Source of the DNA: Planctellipticum variicoloris
GTDB taxonomy: Bacteria; Planctomycetota; Planctomycetia; Planctomycetales; Planctomycetaceae
DNA length: 64,000 nt
Reading direction: 5' to 3'
Assembly (NCBI RefSeq): GCF_030622045.1
Contig: NZ_CP130886.1
Span: 6,146,001 to 6,210,000, forward strand
This document shows positions 9,375 to 18,502 of this stretch, piece after piece (the first letter of the stretch is position 1; each line of letters opens with the position of its first letter). The notes below the pieces were generated by a model. That model did not search any database and had not been told where the DNA came from. It saw only the letters and a list, made by a program, of their open reading frames with translations. The position numbers were made by a program, and so were the translations under genes.

Positions 9375-10136
9375 TCATTCATGGTGCGGACCCGATTCGA
9401 AATCGGCGCGGGAGCGGACCGACGTGATGCGACCGTCGGCCATCTCGATGATCCGATCGCCGTACGCGTAGACCCGCGCATCGTGCGTGACCACGATGAC
9501 CGCCCGGTCCGGCTGCACGGCGACCTTCCGCAACAGTTCCATGACCGTCTGTCCGGAATGCGCATCCAGAGCGGCGGTCGGTTCGTCGCAGACCAGCAGG
9601 CGTGGCTCGTGGACCAGCGCCCGCGCGATGGCGACGCGCTGCTGCTGGCCCCCGGAAAGCTGCGAGGGATAGGAATGGGTCCGGTCTCCCAGCCCGACCG
9701 ATTCGAGCACCCGGCTGGCGCGGGGAAACGCCTCCCGGCGCGTGCAGCCCTGGATCAGCAGCGGCACGGCGACATTCTCCGTCGCCGTCAGAGCCGGCAG
9801 CAGATTGTACTGCTGAAACACGAATCCCACGTTCCGCGCGCGGAAGTCGACGAGCCGCCGGCCCTTGAGCGCCGTCTGCGGCGTCCCGAACAGCTCGACT
9901 TCCCCCTCCGTGGGGTACAGCAATCCGGCGACGATCGAAATCAGCGTCGTCTTGCCGCAACCGCTGGGGCCGACCAGCAGCGTCAGCTCGCCGGTCAGCA
10001 CATCGACGTCGATCTCGTGCAGCACCCGGATCCGCGAATCGCCGTCGCCGAATTCTTTCACCAGCCCCCGGCAGGCGACGCCGACGGATTGTTCCGGCGC
10101 GTCGACGTCGGCGGCGGGTGCAAGCAAAGCTGTCAT
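9375..10136 (-). CDS. ABC transporter ATP-binding protein (MacB/DevA type)
   Basis: Cytoplasmic ATPase of the exporter. Walker A is GPSGCGKTT, the Q-loop region is FVFQQYNLLPALTATENV, the ABC signature is LSGGQQQRVAIARAL, and Walker B is LLVCDEPTAALD followed by the H-loop (VVTHD). The 253-residue length and the signature match the LolD/MacB/DevA group, which power FtsX-like permeases and do not import nutrients. It lies 18 bp downstream of the permease gene and 160 bp upstream of the adaptor. Confidence 0.95.
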   Translation of the reverse strand: MTALLAPAADVDAPEQSVGVACRGLVKEFGDGDSRIRVLHEIDVDVLTGELTLLVGPSGCGKTTLISIVAGLLYPTEGEVELFGTPQTALKGRRLVDFRARNVGFVFQQYNLLPALTATENVAVPLLIQGCTRREAFPRASRVLESVGLGDRTHSYPSQLSGGQQQRVAIARALVHEPRLLVCDEPTAALDAHSGQTVMELLRKVAVQPDRAVIVVTHDARVYAYGDRIIEMADGRITSVRSRADFESGPHHE

Positions 10137-10154
10137 GACTGGCGATCCTTGCGA

Positions 10155-11294
10155 CTAGCGGAAGACCACTGCCGGTTCGAGCGAGAGAACTTTACGCAGG
10201 CTCAGGATGCTGGCCAGGACAATAATCAGCCCGACCGCGACGCCGGTCCCCAGGGCGATGTCGAGCGGGAGATGCAGTCCGCGCAGATCGGGCAAGGCCT
10301 TGCTCGTCACCTCGAAGAACAGCGCCGTCAGACCGATGCCGATCGAATACCCCAGAACTCCCACAATCAGGGCCTGCAGCAGAATCATGCCGATCAGCCG
10401 CCCATTGTTGACGCCCATCGCCTTGAGCGCCCCAAACTGCTTCAGATTCTCGATCGTGAAGAGGTAAAACGTCTGACCCGCAATTGCGGTGCCGACAATA
10501 AACCCCAGCGTGATCGTGATGCCGAAATTGACCGGAATGCCGGTGTTCTCCAGGTAGTATTTGATGTTGAGCCAGAGAAACTCGCTCCGGCCGAGCGCCC
10601 GCAAATCGGTCGTATCGTTGATCGTTCGAACGACATCGGGAACGGAGAGCCCCGGCTGAACGCCGGCCACCACAAACGACAACTGCTGCCGCTCGCTTGC
10701 CACGAAGCGGATCGCCTGCGAATAACGGGTGTAAACCACCGGGAATGACTGGAACGGGGCAGCCGCGTCGCACAGGCCGACGACCACCGCCCGCCTGTCG
10801 TTCATTTCCAGCGTCCGACCGGGGCGGAAGTCCTCCCCCGGCCAGAGCATCCGGTAGCCCTCTTTGTCCATCACAATCGCATCCGGCCGCCGCAGGTCCT
10901 CCAGATTGCCGTGCACCATCTTCCGCGGCGCGCCGACGAGGGACTGGTCGTCGACGCCGACCAGGATCACCTGACGGAACCGGCCCGATTCCACCTTGGC
11001 CCGGGCCAGCCCTTTGTAGAGGCGGACGGCCCAGTCGATGCCGGGAATCCCGCGGACGCGATAGACGTCGCTGTCGCTGAGAGGCTTGATCTCATCGGCA
11101 TTGGGGACGAACGGATCCATGACCCACACGTCGGGCTCGCGAATTTCGGCGGTCGGGTTCGCGGTCCGCAGAATGATCCCGACAAAGATCGAACACTGCT
11201 GCGAAATCAGCAGCACGCCAAAGGCGACGCCAAACACGGTCCCCAGGTACTTCGCCGGGTCGCCGTTGAGCATCTTCCAGGCGACCCAGTTCAT
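10155..11294 (-). CDS. ABC transporter permease (FtsX/DevC type)
   Basis: Inner-membrane permease of 379 residues. It has an N-terminal transmembrane helix (about 17-38), a large periplasmic domain (40-250) and three C-terminal helices (about 260-285, 300-330, 345-370), which is the MacB/FtsX topology. The loop ENLKQFGALKAMGVNNGRLIG is the typical coupling region. Together with the ATPase and HlyD-like adaptor it forms a DevBCA-like tripartite exporter; the substrate is unknown. Its start overlaps the stop of the tetR gene by 4 bp. Confidence 0.92.
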   Translation of the reverse strand: MNWVAWKMLNGDPAKYLGTVFGVAFGVLLISQQCSIFVGIILRTANPTAEIREPDVWVMDPFVPNADEIKPLSDSDVYRVRGIPGIDWAVRLYKGLARAKVESGRFRQVILVGVDDQSLVGAPRKMVHGNLEDLRRPDAIVMDKEGYRMLWPGEDFRPGRTLEMNDRRAVVVGLCDAAAPFQSFPVVYTRYSQAIRFVASERQQLSFVVAGVQPGLSVPDVVRTINDTTDLRALGRSEFLWLNIKYYLENTGIPVNFGITITLGFIVGTAIAGQTFYLFTIENLKQFGALKAMGVNNGRLIGMILLQALIVGVLGYSIGIGLTALFFEVTSKALPDLRGLHLPLDIALGTGVAVGLIIVLASILSLRKVLSLEPAVVFR

Positions 11295-12001
11295 GGTGTG
11301 CTTTCCACAGCCGCCGGCTCCGCCGTCAGCGCCCTGGGCGTGATATACGGACCGGGATGATCGAGCGCGGCCAGCGAGAACGCCGTTATATGCTCCGACA
11401 GCTCGTCGACGGTGAGCTGCTGGAACGCTTCTTCTCCCATCAGCCGGCTCACGATCGGTTGGTGGATGTAGTAGAAAATCACCTGCGACACGACGCTGAA
11501 GCCGGTCAGCCAGAAGTGACGATCCCGAGCCTGGTCCGGACGCAGCTCGGCGATGATGTTCCAGAGCACCTCCGCCATCGGACGGATGTACCGATCGACA
11601 ATGGCGGTGCAGGCGTCGGTGGGGCGGATCATCTCGCGGAGCATCAGCTCGAGATGCCAGCGCGGACGCCCCGACGCCAGCTTGCTGATCAACATGCCAC
11701 GGATGAAGACTCTCAGACGTTCGCGGGCGGGGAGCTCCTGCAGAACGGCCGGATCGGCGGCGTCTGCCGCCTGGCAGCTCTGCGCCTGTTCGAGACAGGC
11801 CATGTAAAGCTGGCCTTTGTCGCCAAAATGATAATGCACCGCAGCCACATTGGCCCCCGCCTGCCGGCAGATCTCCCGGATGCTCGCGGCCGCGAAACCC
11901 TGGGTCGCAAAGATCTCCCCGGCCGAGTCAATCAGGCGTTGCTTGGTGTCATCGTTCATGAGTGTGAAATCTCGCAGCGGCGATTCAAACGGGTGTTTCA
12001 A
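11291..12001 (-). CDS. TetR-family regulator of the exporter operon
   Basis: DNA-binding repressor of the CerR-like TetR group. The helix-turn-helix spans about residues 18-64 (RLIDSAGEIFATQGFAAASI, then ICRQAGANVAAVHYHFGDKG); the ligand-binding C-terminal half is all-helical. It is the first gene of the exporter operon and overlaps the permease by 4 bp, so it probably represses its own operon in the absence of an effector. Two ATGs are possible (12001 and 11959); neither has a strong ribosome-binding site, and the shorter form would begin nearer the HTH. Confidence 0.9.
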   Translation of the reverse strand: MKHPFESPLRDFTLMNDDTKQRLIDSAGEIFATQGFAAASIREICRQAGANVAAVHYHFGDKGQLYMACLEQAQSCQAADAADPAVLQELPARERLRVFIRGMLISKLASGRPRWHLELMLREMIRPTDACTAIVDRYIRPMAEVLWNIIAELRPDQARDRHFWLTGFSVVSQVIFYYIHQPIVSRLMGEEAFQQLTVDELSEHITAFSLAALDHPGPYITPRALTAEPAAVESTP

Positions 12002-12361
12002 TCAATTGTATCTGAACGTCGCGACGGGTCAATCGCGAGTTTTCCGCCATTGATGTCTGGGGGAACTGACCATCGGAGCGGGCATTCCAGGCTTACTCCG
12101 TGCCCGGCGCGTATCGCCATAACCAACGCTCAATAAAACGGTTACGAACTCTCTGGCCGCCTGAATGAAGTCCGTCTGGAGCACAAATCTGGTTTCCGAC
12201 TATGATCCTGCCTCTTGCGAATCCGCGAAGCAGAAACCGTCGATCAAGCTCTGGAGCGTGGCGGCCGAAAAGAGATAGACGGCAGTCTGTAGCGATTGAA
12301 CGGATCGCACGGGGCCGGCGGATCACAGGAGCAGGGGCCGGACGCCCCGCAGGAGCAGGCC
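12002..12361. other. Intergenic region, divergent promoters
   Basis: About 360 bp between the divergent tetR-exporter operon and the lipoprotein pair. It is somewhat less GC-rich than the flanking genes near 12000-12130, which suits a promoter region. I see no gene, convincing operator palindrome or RNA element in it. Confidence 0.5.
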
Positions 12362-13033
12362 ATGGAGCGGCGGCAGTTTTTGGTTTCAGTCTGGCAGTGC
12401 GCGGCGGCGGTCGGGCTGGCGGGAGCGACGGGCTGTCGCGGAACGCAACACGCCAAAGTCATGAGCGCCGACGCCCCCGATCTGGTCGGCAGCCACGCCG
12501 CCGGCGCCGAGACCTGGGAGCCGCTGATTCAGGGCTCGGTCAGCCAGTTGCTCGGGCGCCAGATGAACGAGATCGCCCAGGTGCAGCCCGCCGGGCACCT
12601 CGATGGAAATCTGCCGCGTAAAAAGATCTGCTTCGTGGGCGTGGAGAATAAAAGCGCCGAAGAAATCGGCGACTTCAAAGAGCAGATCTACCAGAAAATC
12701 GACACATGCATCTCGCAGTCCGAAATGTTCGACGTCATCCATAAGCGGTACGTGGAAGCCGGCTTGCGGCAGTGCCAGCTCCGGCCCGACGATCTGTTCA
12801 TTCCCGGCAACCGCCGGATGTTCTCCGCCGCCATGGAACAGCTCAATCAGCCGTTCGACTATCTGATGTACGCCACGGTCACTTCGGGAACCACTCCCGA
12901 CAACAAGACCACGCAGCGGAATTACACGCTCACGCTGGAACTGATCGACATGGACTCCGGTCGCAGTGAAAAAGAGTCCGCCGAACTGCGCAAGCTCTAT
13001 TCCAAAAACAGGGTCGGTCTTCGCAAGGCGTAG
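12362..13033 (+). CDS. LpoB-like lipoprotein
   Basis: A 223-residue exported protein with an N-terminal twin-arginine-like segment (MERRQFLVSVWQ) and a probable lipidation cysteine (GATGC). The body (KKICFVGVENKSAEEIGDF, and later FDYLMYATVTSGTTPDNKTT) resembles the LpoB/YcfM group that activates penicillin-binding protein 1B in enterobacteria. The ATG at 12362 places the signal at the N-terminus; an upstream in-frame start gives an implausible leader. The gene is followed by a COG3014-like lipoprotein gene, a pairing also seen outside planctomycetes. Function in peptidoglycan synthesis here is inference. Confidence 0.7.
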   Translation: MERRQFLVSVWQCAAAVGLAGATGCRGTQHAKVMSADAPDLVGSHAAGAETWEPLIQGSVSQLLGRQMNEIAQVQPAGHLDGNLPRKKICFVGVENKSAEEIGDFKEQIYQKIDTCISQSEMFDVIHKRYVEAGLRQCQLRPDDLFIPGNRRMFSAAMEQLNQPFDYLMYATVTSGTTPDNKTTQRNYTLTLELIDMDSGRSEKESAELRKLYSKNRVGLRKA

Positions 13034-13109
13034 TTTCGGGCCGTTAGGTCGCTCGTCTGCCGGAGACTCGTCCCGGCGGAGAGCCCCGGAGACTCGGTCG
13101 GCAAGTTCT

Positions 13110-14468
13110 ATGCATGGATGCCGGATTTCATTGGGCAGACTCCTGTGCGGCGCAGCGCTGCTGGTGCTGAGCGGCTGCGCATCGCACACCAACCGTCTGC
13201 AGCCGATCCGCGAGCAGTTCTTTGCGGGCCAGCTCGACGCAGCCCGGGCCTCCATTGCCGAGGTTTCCGAGAAACGCAAGAACGAGGCGGATGTCCTGGC
13301 GCTCGACCAGGCGATGATCGAGCTGTCGGCAGGCCGGCCGCGCGAAGCGGAACAGATCCTCCGCCGCGTGCGCGATCGTTTTGACACACTGGAGCAGAAG
13401 GACCTCAAGGAGGAACTGGCCCTCTACACCACGGACGATACGGCCCGGGCGTATGCCGGCGAAGACTACGAACGCGTCCTGATCCGTGCCTTCCTGGCAA
13501 TCTCCAACCTGATGACCGACGGCGGCGACGCCGGGGCGTATGCGCTCCAGCTCACCGAAAAGCAGGATCAGGTGATCGCGGCGGTGACGGCGAAGTCGGA
13601 GGAATTTCCCGACGCCGTGCTGGCCTACAAACAGGTGGCCTTAGGCCCCTACATTCGGGCGGCCCTGGCGGAAGAATCGCCTCTCACGCTCGACGACGCC
13701 GTGCGGGCGCGCACCCTCGTCGCCTCCTGGGAACCCGGCTTCCGCGATGCCGAAAGCGACCTCCAACGGGCCAAGTTCGAAAAACCGGTCGCACCCGGCC
13801 GCGGAGTCGTCTACGTCTTCGCTCTGGTCGGCCGCGGTCCCATCAAGGAAGAGGTCGCCGAGATCCCCACCCAGGCGGCCCTGCTGGTCGCGGATCGGAT
13901 CGTCAGCGCCTTCACAAAGCGAGGCCTCCCGCCGACAATCGCGCCGGTGAAGATTCCTCAGGTCGTCACCTTCTACAGCCCGGTGGACCACATCGCCGTT
14001 TCGCACGACGGACAGCCGGTCGGCCAGACGGCCACCATCGTCGACATCGGCGAGATGGCCCGCGAGCAGCAGGAAGCCCGGTATCCGGAGATCATCGGCC
14101 GGGCAGTGGCCCGCCGGGTGATCAAGAAAGGGGCAGTCTACGCCGTCAAGCAGGGGGCGCAGGTCAACCAGGAATTGAACCTGCTGATGGACGTGGCCGG
14201 CGTCGCGTGGGAAGCCACGGAGAAGGCCGACACCCGCTGCTGGGGGCTGCTGCCGGACCGGATCCAGGTCCTTCGCGTCGAACTGCCGGCGGGGCGACAG
14301 GCGTTGACGTTGCAGCCTGCGGCGGCGCGCGGACCGGTCGGTTCGACGGCGACGGTGATGGTCGACGTCCCCGACGGCCGCAATGCCTACGTCCTGGCAA
14401 ACTTCCCCGAGCGACGGGTCGTCGGCCAGGTCCTGGTGAGCAGCCGCGGTCTGCCGCCGGTCGAATAG
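13110..14468 (+). CDS. COG3014-like lipoprotein
   Basis: A 452-residue lipoprotein with a clear lipobox (LLVLSGCAS, cysteine near residue 22). The N-terminal half is helical and TPR-like (QFFAGQLDAARASIAEVSEK, EAEQILRRVRDRFDTLE); the C-terminal half is beta-rich. It resembles the COG3014 family of uncharacterised exported proteins often encoded beside LpoB-like genes. The start at 13110 is chosen because it begins directly before the signal sequence. It follows the LpoB-like gene by 76 bp and is likely co-transcribed. Confidence 0.7.
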   Translation: MHGCRISLGRLLCGAALLVLSGCASHTNRLQPIREQFFAGQLDAARASIAEVSEKRKNEADVLALDQAMIELSAGRPREAEQILRRVRDRFDTLEQKDLKEELALYTTDDTARAYAGEDYERVLIRAFLAISNLMTDGGDAGAYALQLTEKQDQVIAAVTAKSEEFPDAVLAYKQVALGPYIRAALAEESPLTLDDAVRARTLVASWEPGFRDAESDLQRAKFEKPVAPGRGVVYVFALVGRGPIKEEVAEIPTQAALLVADRIVSAFTKRGLPPTIAPVKIPQVVTFYSPVDHIAVSHDGQPVGQTATIVDIGEMAREQQEARYPEIIGRAVARRVIKKGAVYAVKQGAQVNQELNLLMDVAGVAWEATEKADTRCWGLLPDRIQVLRVELPAGRQALTLQPAAARGPVGSTATVMVDVPDGRNAYVLANFPERRVVGQVLVSSRGLPPVE

Positions 14469-14631
14469 CGACCATCGCGCGCCTGACGCCACCTCCCCTC
14501 GGTCGGAATCTCCGACCGCTGGCTGCAGGTCGGCACTCTCCCGCCCCCCGCCGATTCGTGTATAACTGCGACGACGAAAGTCGCGGAACACGACACCGAA
14601 GTCGAAGGCCGTTCGCTCCCGGAGCCCATTC

Positions 14632-16092
14632 ATGTCGCGGAATATCGCACGCCGGCTGACTTGCGTGGCGCTGATGGTCGGAATGTTGTCCGGTTCGCTC
14701 GGCGCCCGCGATATCAACGTCGCGCTGACTGGAGACGACGCGGGCCCGGGGACCCGGGCGCAGCCCTACCGGACACTGCAGCGAGCCCAGGCGGAAGCGC
14801 GGGCCTCCCGGCGGGACAAGCCGGCCGAGGCAGTCACGGTCTGGATCAATCCGGGGGATTGGCCGCTCGCTGAACCGCTCCTCCTGACGGCCGAGGACTC
14901 CGGCGCCCCCGAGGCGCGTGTGCTGTATCGGGCCGTGCCGCGGGCGGTCGTGCGACTGGTCGGCAGCCGCAAGGACTCCAGTCCCGACGAGCCGGCCACC
15001 CCCGATCCCCAGGCCCTCCCGCTGGTCCATCTGCAGGGCGCTTCGTACCTGATGCTGCGCGGCCTGACGATCGAAGGAGGCCCGGGGCCTGGCGTGCTCG
15101 TCGAGGGGGGGGCCGAAAACGTCATCGCCGGCTGCAGGCTTCGCAATCTCATCGGCTACGGCGTGATCCTCAACGGCGGATCTCAGCACGCTGTCCAGAG
15201 CTGCGACATCGAACGGTCCGGGGGCGGAGTCTGGTTGTCGGGAGGCGATGCCGCCGCAATGCCACGCCGCTCGGCCGGCCACCGGGTCATCAACAACGAG
15301 ATCGGCCCACTGATTCCACGCGCGGGAGCGACCGTCGCCGGAGTCAATTGCGGTCATCCCTGGCGGGGAGTTGGCCCCGGGCAGCCCGTCGTCGGCGTGC
15401 ATGTGGCCCACAATCGGATTCACGACCTTCCGCAGGCCGGGATTCTGCTCGGCGGCTGGGACAACGTCTTCGAGTACAACGAAATCTTCAACGTCGGAAG
15501 TCCCGGCCCCGATCCCGGCGCCGGATTCCTGTGCCGGCACTCCCGCCACGGCTCGGGAGGACTCACCATCCGCCACAATTTCGTGCATCACAGCCGCCAC
15601 GCGCACGGAATTGATCTGGAAGCCCGGTGTGAGGCGCTCGTCGCCGGGAACGTGGTGTGCCAGATGGAACTGGGCGCAGCCTTCCGCTATCGCCCGGCCG
15701 GGTCGCCGGCGGAATCTCCTTCAGTCGATTGCACCAACAATCTGGCCGTCGACTGCGGGGTCGGTTTCCAGCTCCCAGGCGAATCGCTGTCGGGTCTGGC
15801 GGACAATCTCGCCGTCCGTTGCGCCGTCGCGTGCGCGGCCGGGCCGGAACGCTTTCTCGCGAAAAGTTCTTCTAAGCAACCTCTGGCATTTGGAAAAAAC
15901 CTGGCTTACGATACCGACCCGGGGTTCGCCGATCTCAATCGCCGGGACTTCCGGCTCACTTCCGATTCACCCGTCCTTCAGCAACTCCCGGGGTTCGCAG
16001 CCATTCCGCTGGAGCGGATCGGGTTGTCGCTCGACAAATATCGCACCGAACTCCCCGCCGCAGAAAATCTCCCTCGGCCGACGAAACCGTAG
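14632..16092 (+). CDS. Secreted right-handed beta-helix protein
   Basis: A 486-residue protein with a signal peptide (residues 1-24) and a parallel beta-helix of the pectate-lyase/NosD type: an opening DUF1565-like segment (DDAGPGTRAQPYRTLQRAQA) and repeated turns such as LRGLTIEGG, NVIAGCRLRN, VQSCDIERSGGGVWL and NVFEYNEIFNVGS. Proteins of this kind bind or cleave polysaccharides; no catalytic residues can be assigned from sequence alone. Stand-alone gene with its own ribosome-binding site. Confidence 0.85.
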   Translation: MSRNIARRLTCVALMVGMLSGSLGARDINVALTGDDAGPGTRAQPYRTLQRAQAEARASRRDKPAEAVTVWINPGDWPLAEPLLLTAEDSGAPEARVLYRAVPRAVVRLVGSRKDSSPDEPATPDPQALPLVHLQGASYLMLRGLTIEGGPGPGVLVEGGAENVIAGCRLRNLIGYGVILNGGSQHAVQSCDIERSGGGVWLSGGDAAAMPRRSAGHRVINNEIGPLIPRAGATVAGVNCGHPWRGVGPGQPVVGVHVAHNRIHDLPQAGILLGGWDNVFEYNEIFNVGSPGPDPGAGFLCRHSRHGSGGLTIRHNFVHHSRHAHGIDLEARCEALVAGNVVCQMELGAAFRYRPAGSPAESPSVDCTNNLAVDCGVGFQLPGESLSGLADNLAVRCAVACAAGPERFLAKSSSKQPLAFGKNLAYDTDPGFADLNRRDFRLTSDSPVLQQLPGFAAIPLERIGLSLDKYRTELPAAENLPRPTKP

Positions 16093-16302
16093 TCGGCAGC
16101 CGGTGTTTAATCAGCAGTCCAGGATCGTCAGCAGTCCGACCGACCGGAGCCAGGGACGACGCGGACGCAGCAGTCTCCCGATCCACGTTTTCATCGGTGA
16201 TTTCTGCGTCCGACCATTTTCCCCAGCAGGGAACTGCAGTTGGCGTTTCGGCTGTTCGAGCTGGTTAACCTTTCGTCTGCGTGTCTTCCAGGAGATTCAG
16301 TC

Positions 16303-17058
16303 ATGAGATTCGGAGCAACAGTGGTGTTGGCCTCGGCGCTGCTGGTCAGCCTCGCCAGCCAGGCGCAAGCCCAGGGCCAGCGCGGTTTCGGCGGCGGACG
16401 GGGTGGATTTGGCGGCTTCGGCGGAGGAGGCGCTGCCGGCCTGATCGCCATGGAAGCCGTCCAGAAGGAAATCGGCGTCTCCACGGAGCAGGTCGAGAAG
16501 ATCCAGACGGCCATCCGCGAACTGGGCGGCGGTCGCGGTCCCGGCGGCGGTGATCGCCCGAACTTCCAGGAAATGTCCGAAGAAGAACGCACCAAGTTCT
16601 TCGAAGAAATGCGCAAGCAGGGCGAAGAACGGGCCAAGAAGGCCGAAGAAATCCTCAAGGCCAACCTCGACGCCAAGCAGCTCGCCCGGCTGGAAGAGCT
16701 CCGCATCCAGCGCGAAGGCGCCGGCGCTCTGGCCCGGACCGAAGTCGCCGCCAAGCTCAAGCTGACCGACGATCAGAAAGAAAAGATCAAGGAAGCTCTC
16801 GCCTCTGCCCAAGTGGACCTCCGCGGCGGTGGCGGCGGCGGCTTCGATCGCGAAGCGATGCAGAAGCGGTTTGAAGAAGCCCGCGCCAAACGCGAGAAGG
16901 CGAATGCCGACGCTCTCGCCGTGCTGACGGCCGACCAGAAAACCGCCTTCGATGGCCTGCAGGGCGCCAAGTTCGAATTCCCGGCCTTCGGCGGTCGCGG
17001 TGGCCCCGGCGGACAGGGCGGCGGACGACCGGGCCGTCCCCCCGCCGGCAACGACTGA
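16303..17058 (+). CDS. Gly-rich exported protein with Spy/CpxP-like helices
   Basis: A 251-residue exported protein: signal peptide at residues 1-23 (ends SQAQAQ), a Gly/Phe-rich segment (26-45), then two helical repeats each ending near a KLTDDQKEKIKEAL or VLTADQKTAFDGL pattern, the LTxxQ motif of Spy/CpxP-like periplasmic proteins. It ends with a Gly/Pro-rich tail. The ATG at 16303 is preferred because GGAG lies just upstream. Such proteins are numerous in planctomycetes; chaperone or metal-binding roles are guesses. A strong terminator follows. Confidence 0.75.
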   Translation: MRFGATVVLASALLVSLASQAQAQGQRGFGGGRGGFGGFGGGGAAGLIAMEAVQKEIGVSTEQVEKIQTAIRELGGGRGPGGGDRPNFQEMSEEERTKFFEEMRKQGEERAKKAEEILKANLDAKQLARLEELRIQREGAGALARTEVAAKLKLTDDQKEKIKEALASAQVDLRGGGGGGFDREAMQKRFEEARAKREKANADALAVLTADQKTAFDGLQGAKFEFPAFGGRGGPGGQGGGRPGRPPAGND

Positions 17059-17093
17059 GTTTCCATTCCCGTCTCGGATCGAGCATCGAATCG

Positions 17094-17136
17094 CGACAGC
17101 GTCGAGAGGTCACCCTCGCGACGCTGTCGGCGTTTT
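17094..17136 (+). terminator. Rho-independent terminator after the Spy-like gene
   Basis: An 11-bp perfect stem (cgacagcgtcg at 17094-17104, cgacgctgtcg at 17119-17129) extended inward by gagg/cctc after one mismatch, followed by gcgtttt. It lies 36 bp after the stop codon at 17058. Confidence 0.85.
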
Positions 17137-17292
17137 GAGGGGACGGCGAACCGCACTCACTCGGCACTCCAACCGGAATGATCCGGAACGGGCCGACGAT
17201 TTCTCGGGAACTCAGGAACCGGTCTCGACGTCTTTCCATGAACGCGTCAGGCTGACGAGCCTGACCCACAATCAAGGTGCGGAGACGCCACC

Positions 17293-18171
17293 ATGCGGCA
17301 ACTGACGTTGAACCTCTGTTTTCTGATCCTCGCCTCCTGGACCGCCAGCGGGGCCGCCTTCGCCCTGGGAACCGAGGAATTCGGCAACGCCCCGGTCAAT
17401 AAGGCGAACTACGCGGACTGGCCCGACATTGTCCCCGCCCTGAACCACACCACGCGCTACTACCAGTCCTGGGTCAACGGACACGAACGCTTCGTCGGTC
17501 TGGCGTCGACGCCGCAGATCAACGAGCTCGTGGCGCTCTACCTGGCCGCCGGACTTGAGCAACCCGAAATCGTGCTGTTGCCAGGTCCGGGCAAAACACA
17601 CACCTTTCAGCAGCAGGTGCTGCCGTGCGACTGGGAGATCGAGATCTGCGGCGGAATCTCGAAGCACCTGACCACGGTCGACCAGGGCGACCGCGTCTGG
17701 CCGGCCAGTCCCCGGCTGACGATTTCTATTGGCGATCGCGTCCGCTGCGAAGATCTGCAGATCCCCGCCGGCGCCAAGGTCGTTACCGCCGCGGAACTGA
17801 AACGCCGTTGCCAGGCGGCCATTCTTGACAGCACGGACACCTCCGTCCGCGGCTGGGGCTGCGGCATACTGGCCGCGATCGATCCGTACGACGTCGACAG
17901 CGCCCGGATGATCGCTGCCCGGCTGGCCGACAAAGACAACTGGGTCCGTCTGAACGCCGCCGGCGCCCTCCAGCCCTTCGGCCAGCTCGCCCGCCCCCAC
18001 AAGGGAGCGCTCGAAGCCGCCGGCGAAACGACCGACGCAGCCCTCAAGCAGCGCGTGACCGAGACCCTGGCAATTCTGCAGTCGGCCCCGGCGGTCGATG
18101 CACAGGTCAAAGCCCGCGCCGAACGCCAGGCCGCCATCGACGCCTGGCTGGCAACACGTCAGGAACGCTGA
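17293..18171 (+). CDS. Exported HEAT-repeat-like protein
   Basis: A 292-residue protein with a signal peptide (residues 1-24, ending AFA). The middle part (residues 40-160) is unrecognised; the C-terminal part contains HEAT-like helical repeats (DVDSARMIAARLADKDNWVR and LNAAGALQPFGQLARPHKGA). It is probably a periplasmic protein of unknown function. It stands alone between a terminator and a repeat-rich gap. Confidence 0.65.
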   Translation: MRQLTLNLCFLILASWTASGAAFALGTEEFGNAPVNKANYADWPDIVPALNHTTRYYQSWVNGHERFVGLASTPQINELVALYLAAGLEQPEIVLLPGPGKTHTFQQQVLPCDWEIEICGGISKHLTTVDQGDRVWPASPRLTISIGDRVRCEDLQIPAGAKVVTAAELKRRCQAAILDSTDTSVRGWGCGILAAIDPYDVDSARMIAARLADKDNWVRLNAAGALQPFGQLARPHKGALEAAGETTDAALKQRVTETLAILQSAPAVDAQVKARAERQAAIDAWLATRQER

Positions 18172-18190
18172 CGCCGGCCAGGATCACCCA

Positions 18191-18240
18191 GTCCCCTCTC
18201 CCGCATTCCGATGTGGGAGAGGGCCAGGGTGAGGGTCTTC
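18191..18240 (+). repeat. 50-bp palindromic dispersed repeat, copy 2
   Basis: Near-identical to the unit at 1503-1552 in the opposite orientation: arms ccctctccc and gggagaggg with a differing 12-bp loop, followed by the shared ccagggtgagggtcttc arm. It lies just after the HEAT-like gene, at the edge of the first accessory island. Confidence 0.75.
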
Positions 18241-18377
18241 GAGCGCCCCACAACGTCACCCACAAAGCCCCTCACCCCCCGCCCTCTCCCCGCGAAGACG
18301 CCGGGACGTAGGGCAGGCTCCCGCTTGCCGATTTGCGGCCTCCATGAACATCCCCCGCACCCCAAGCCGTCTCCCCT

Positions 18378-18477
18378 CCAGCATCCCGAAGGGATGCCAG
18401 ACGGTAGCCAGGGGTTGAGCGCAGCGACACCCCTGGAAATCGGGCACCCACTCCACCTCGACCCCGCAGGGGTCGCA
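18378..18477 (+). repeat. REP-like 100-bp element, copy A
   Basis: A compound of small palindromes: gcatcccgaagggatgc, then ccaggggt...acccctgg, then gaccccgcaggggtc. The same modules in the same order recur at 23885-23993, and inverted at 24029-24132. This copy lies just outside the HNH gene, so the copies flank the accessory island. Confidence 0.7.
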
Positions 18478-18502
18478 CATTCCGCGTGCCCTTCCCGCCC
18501 CC

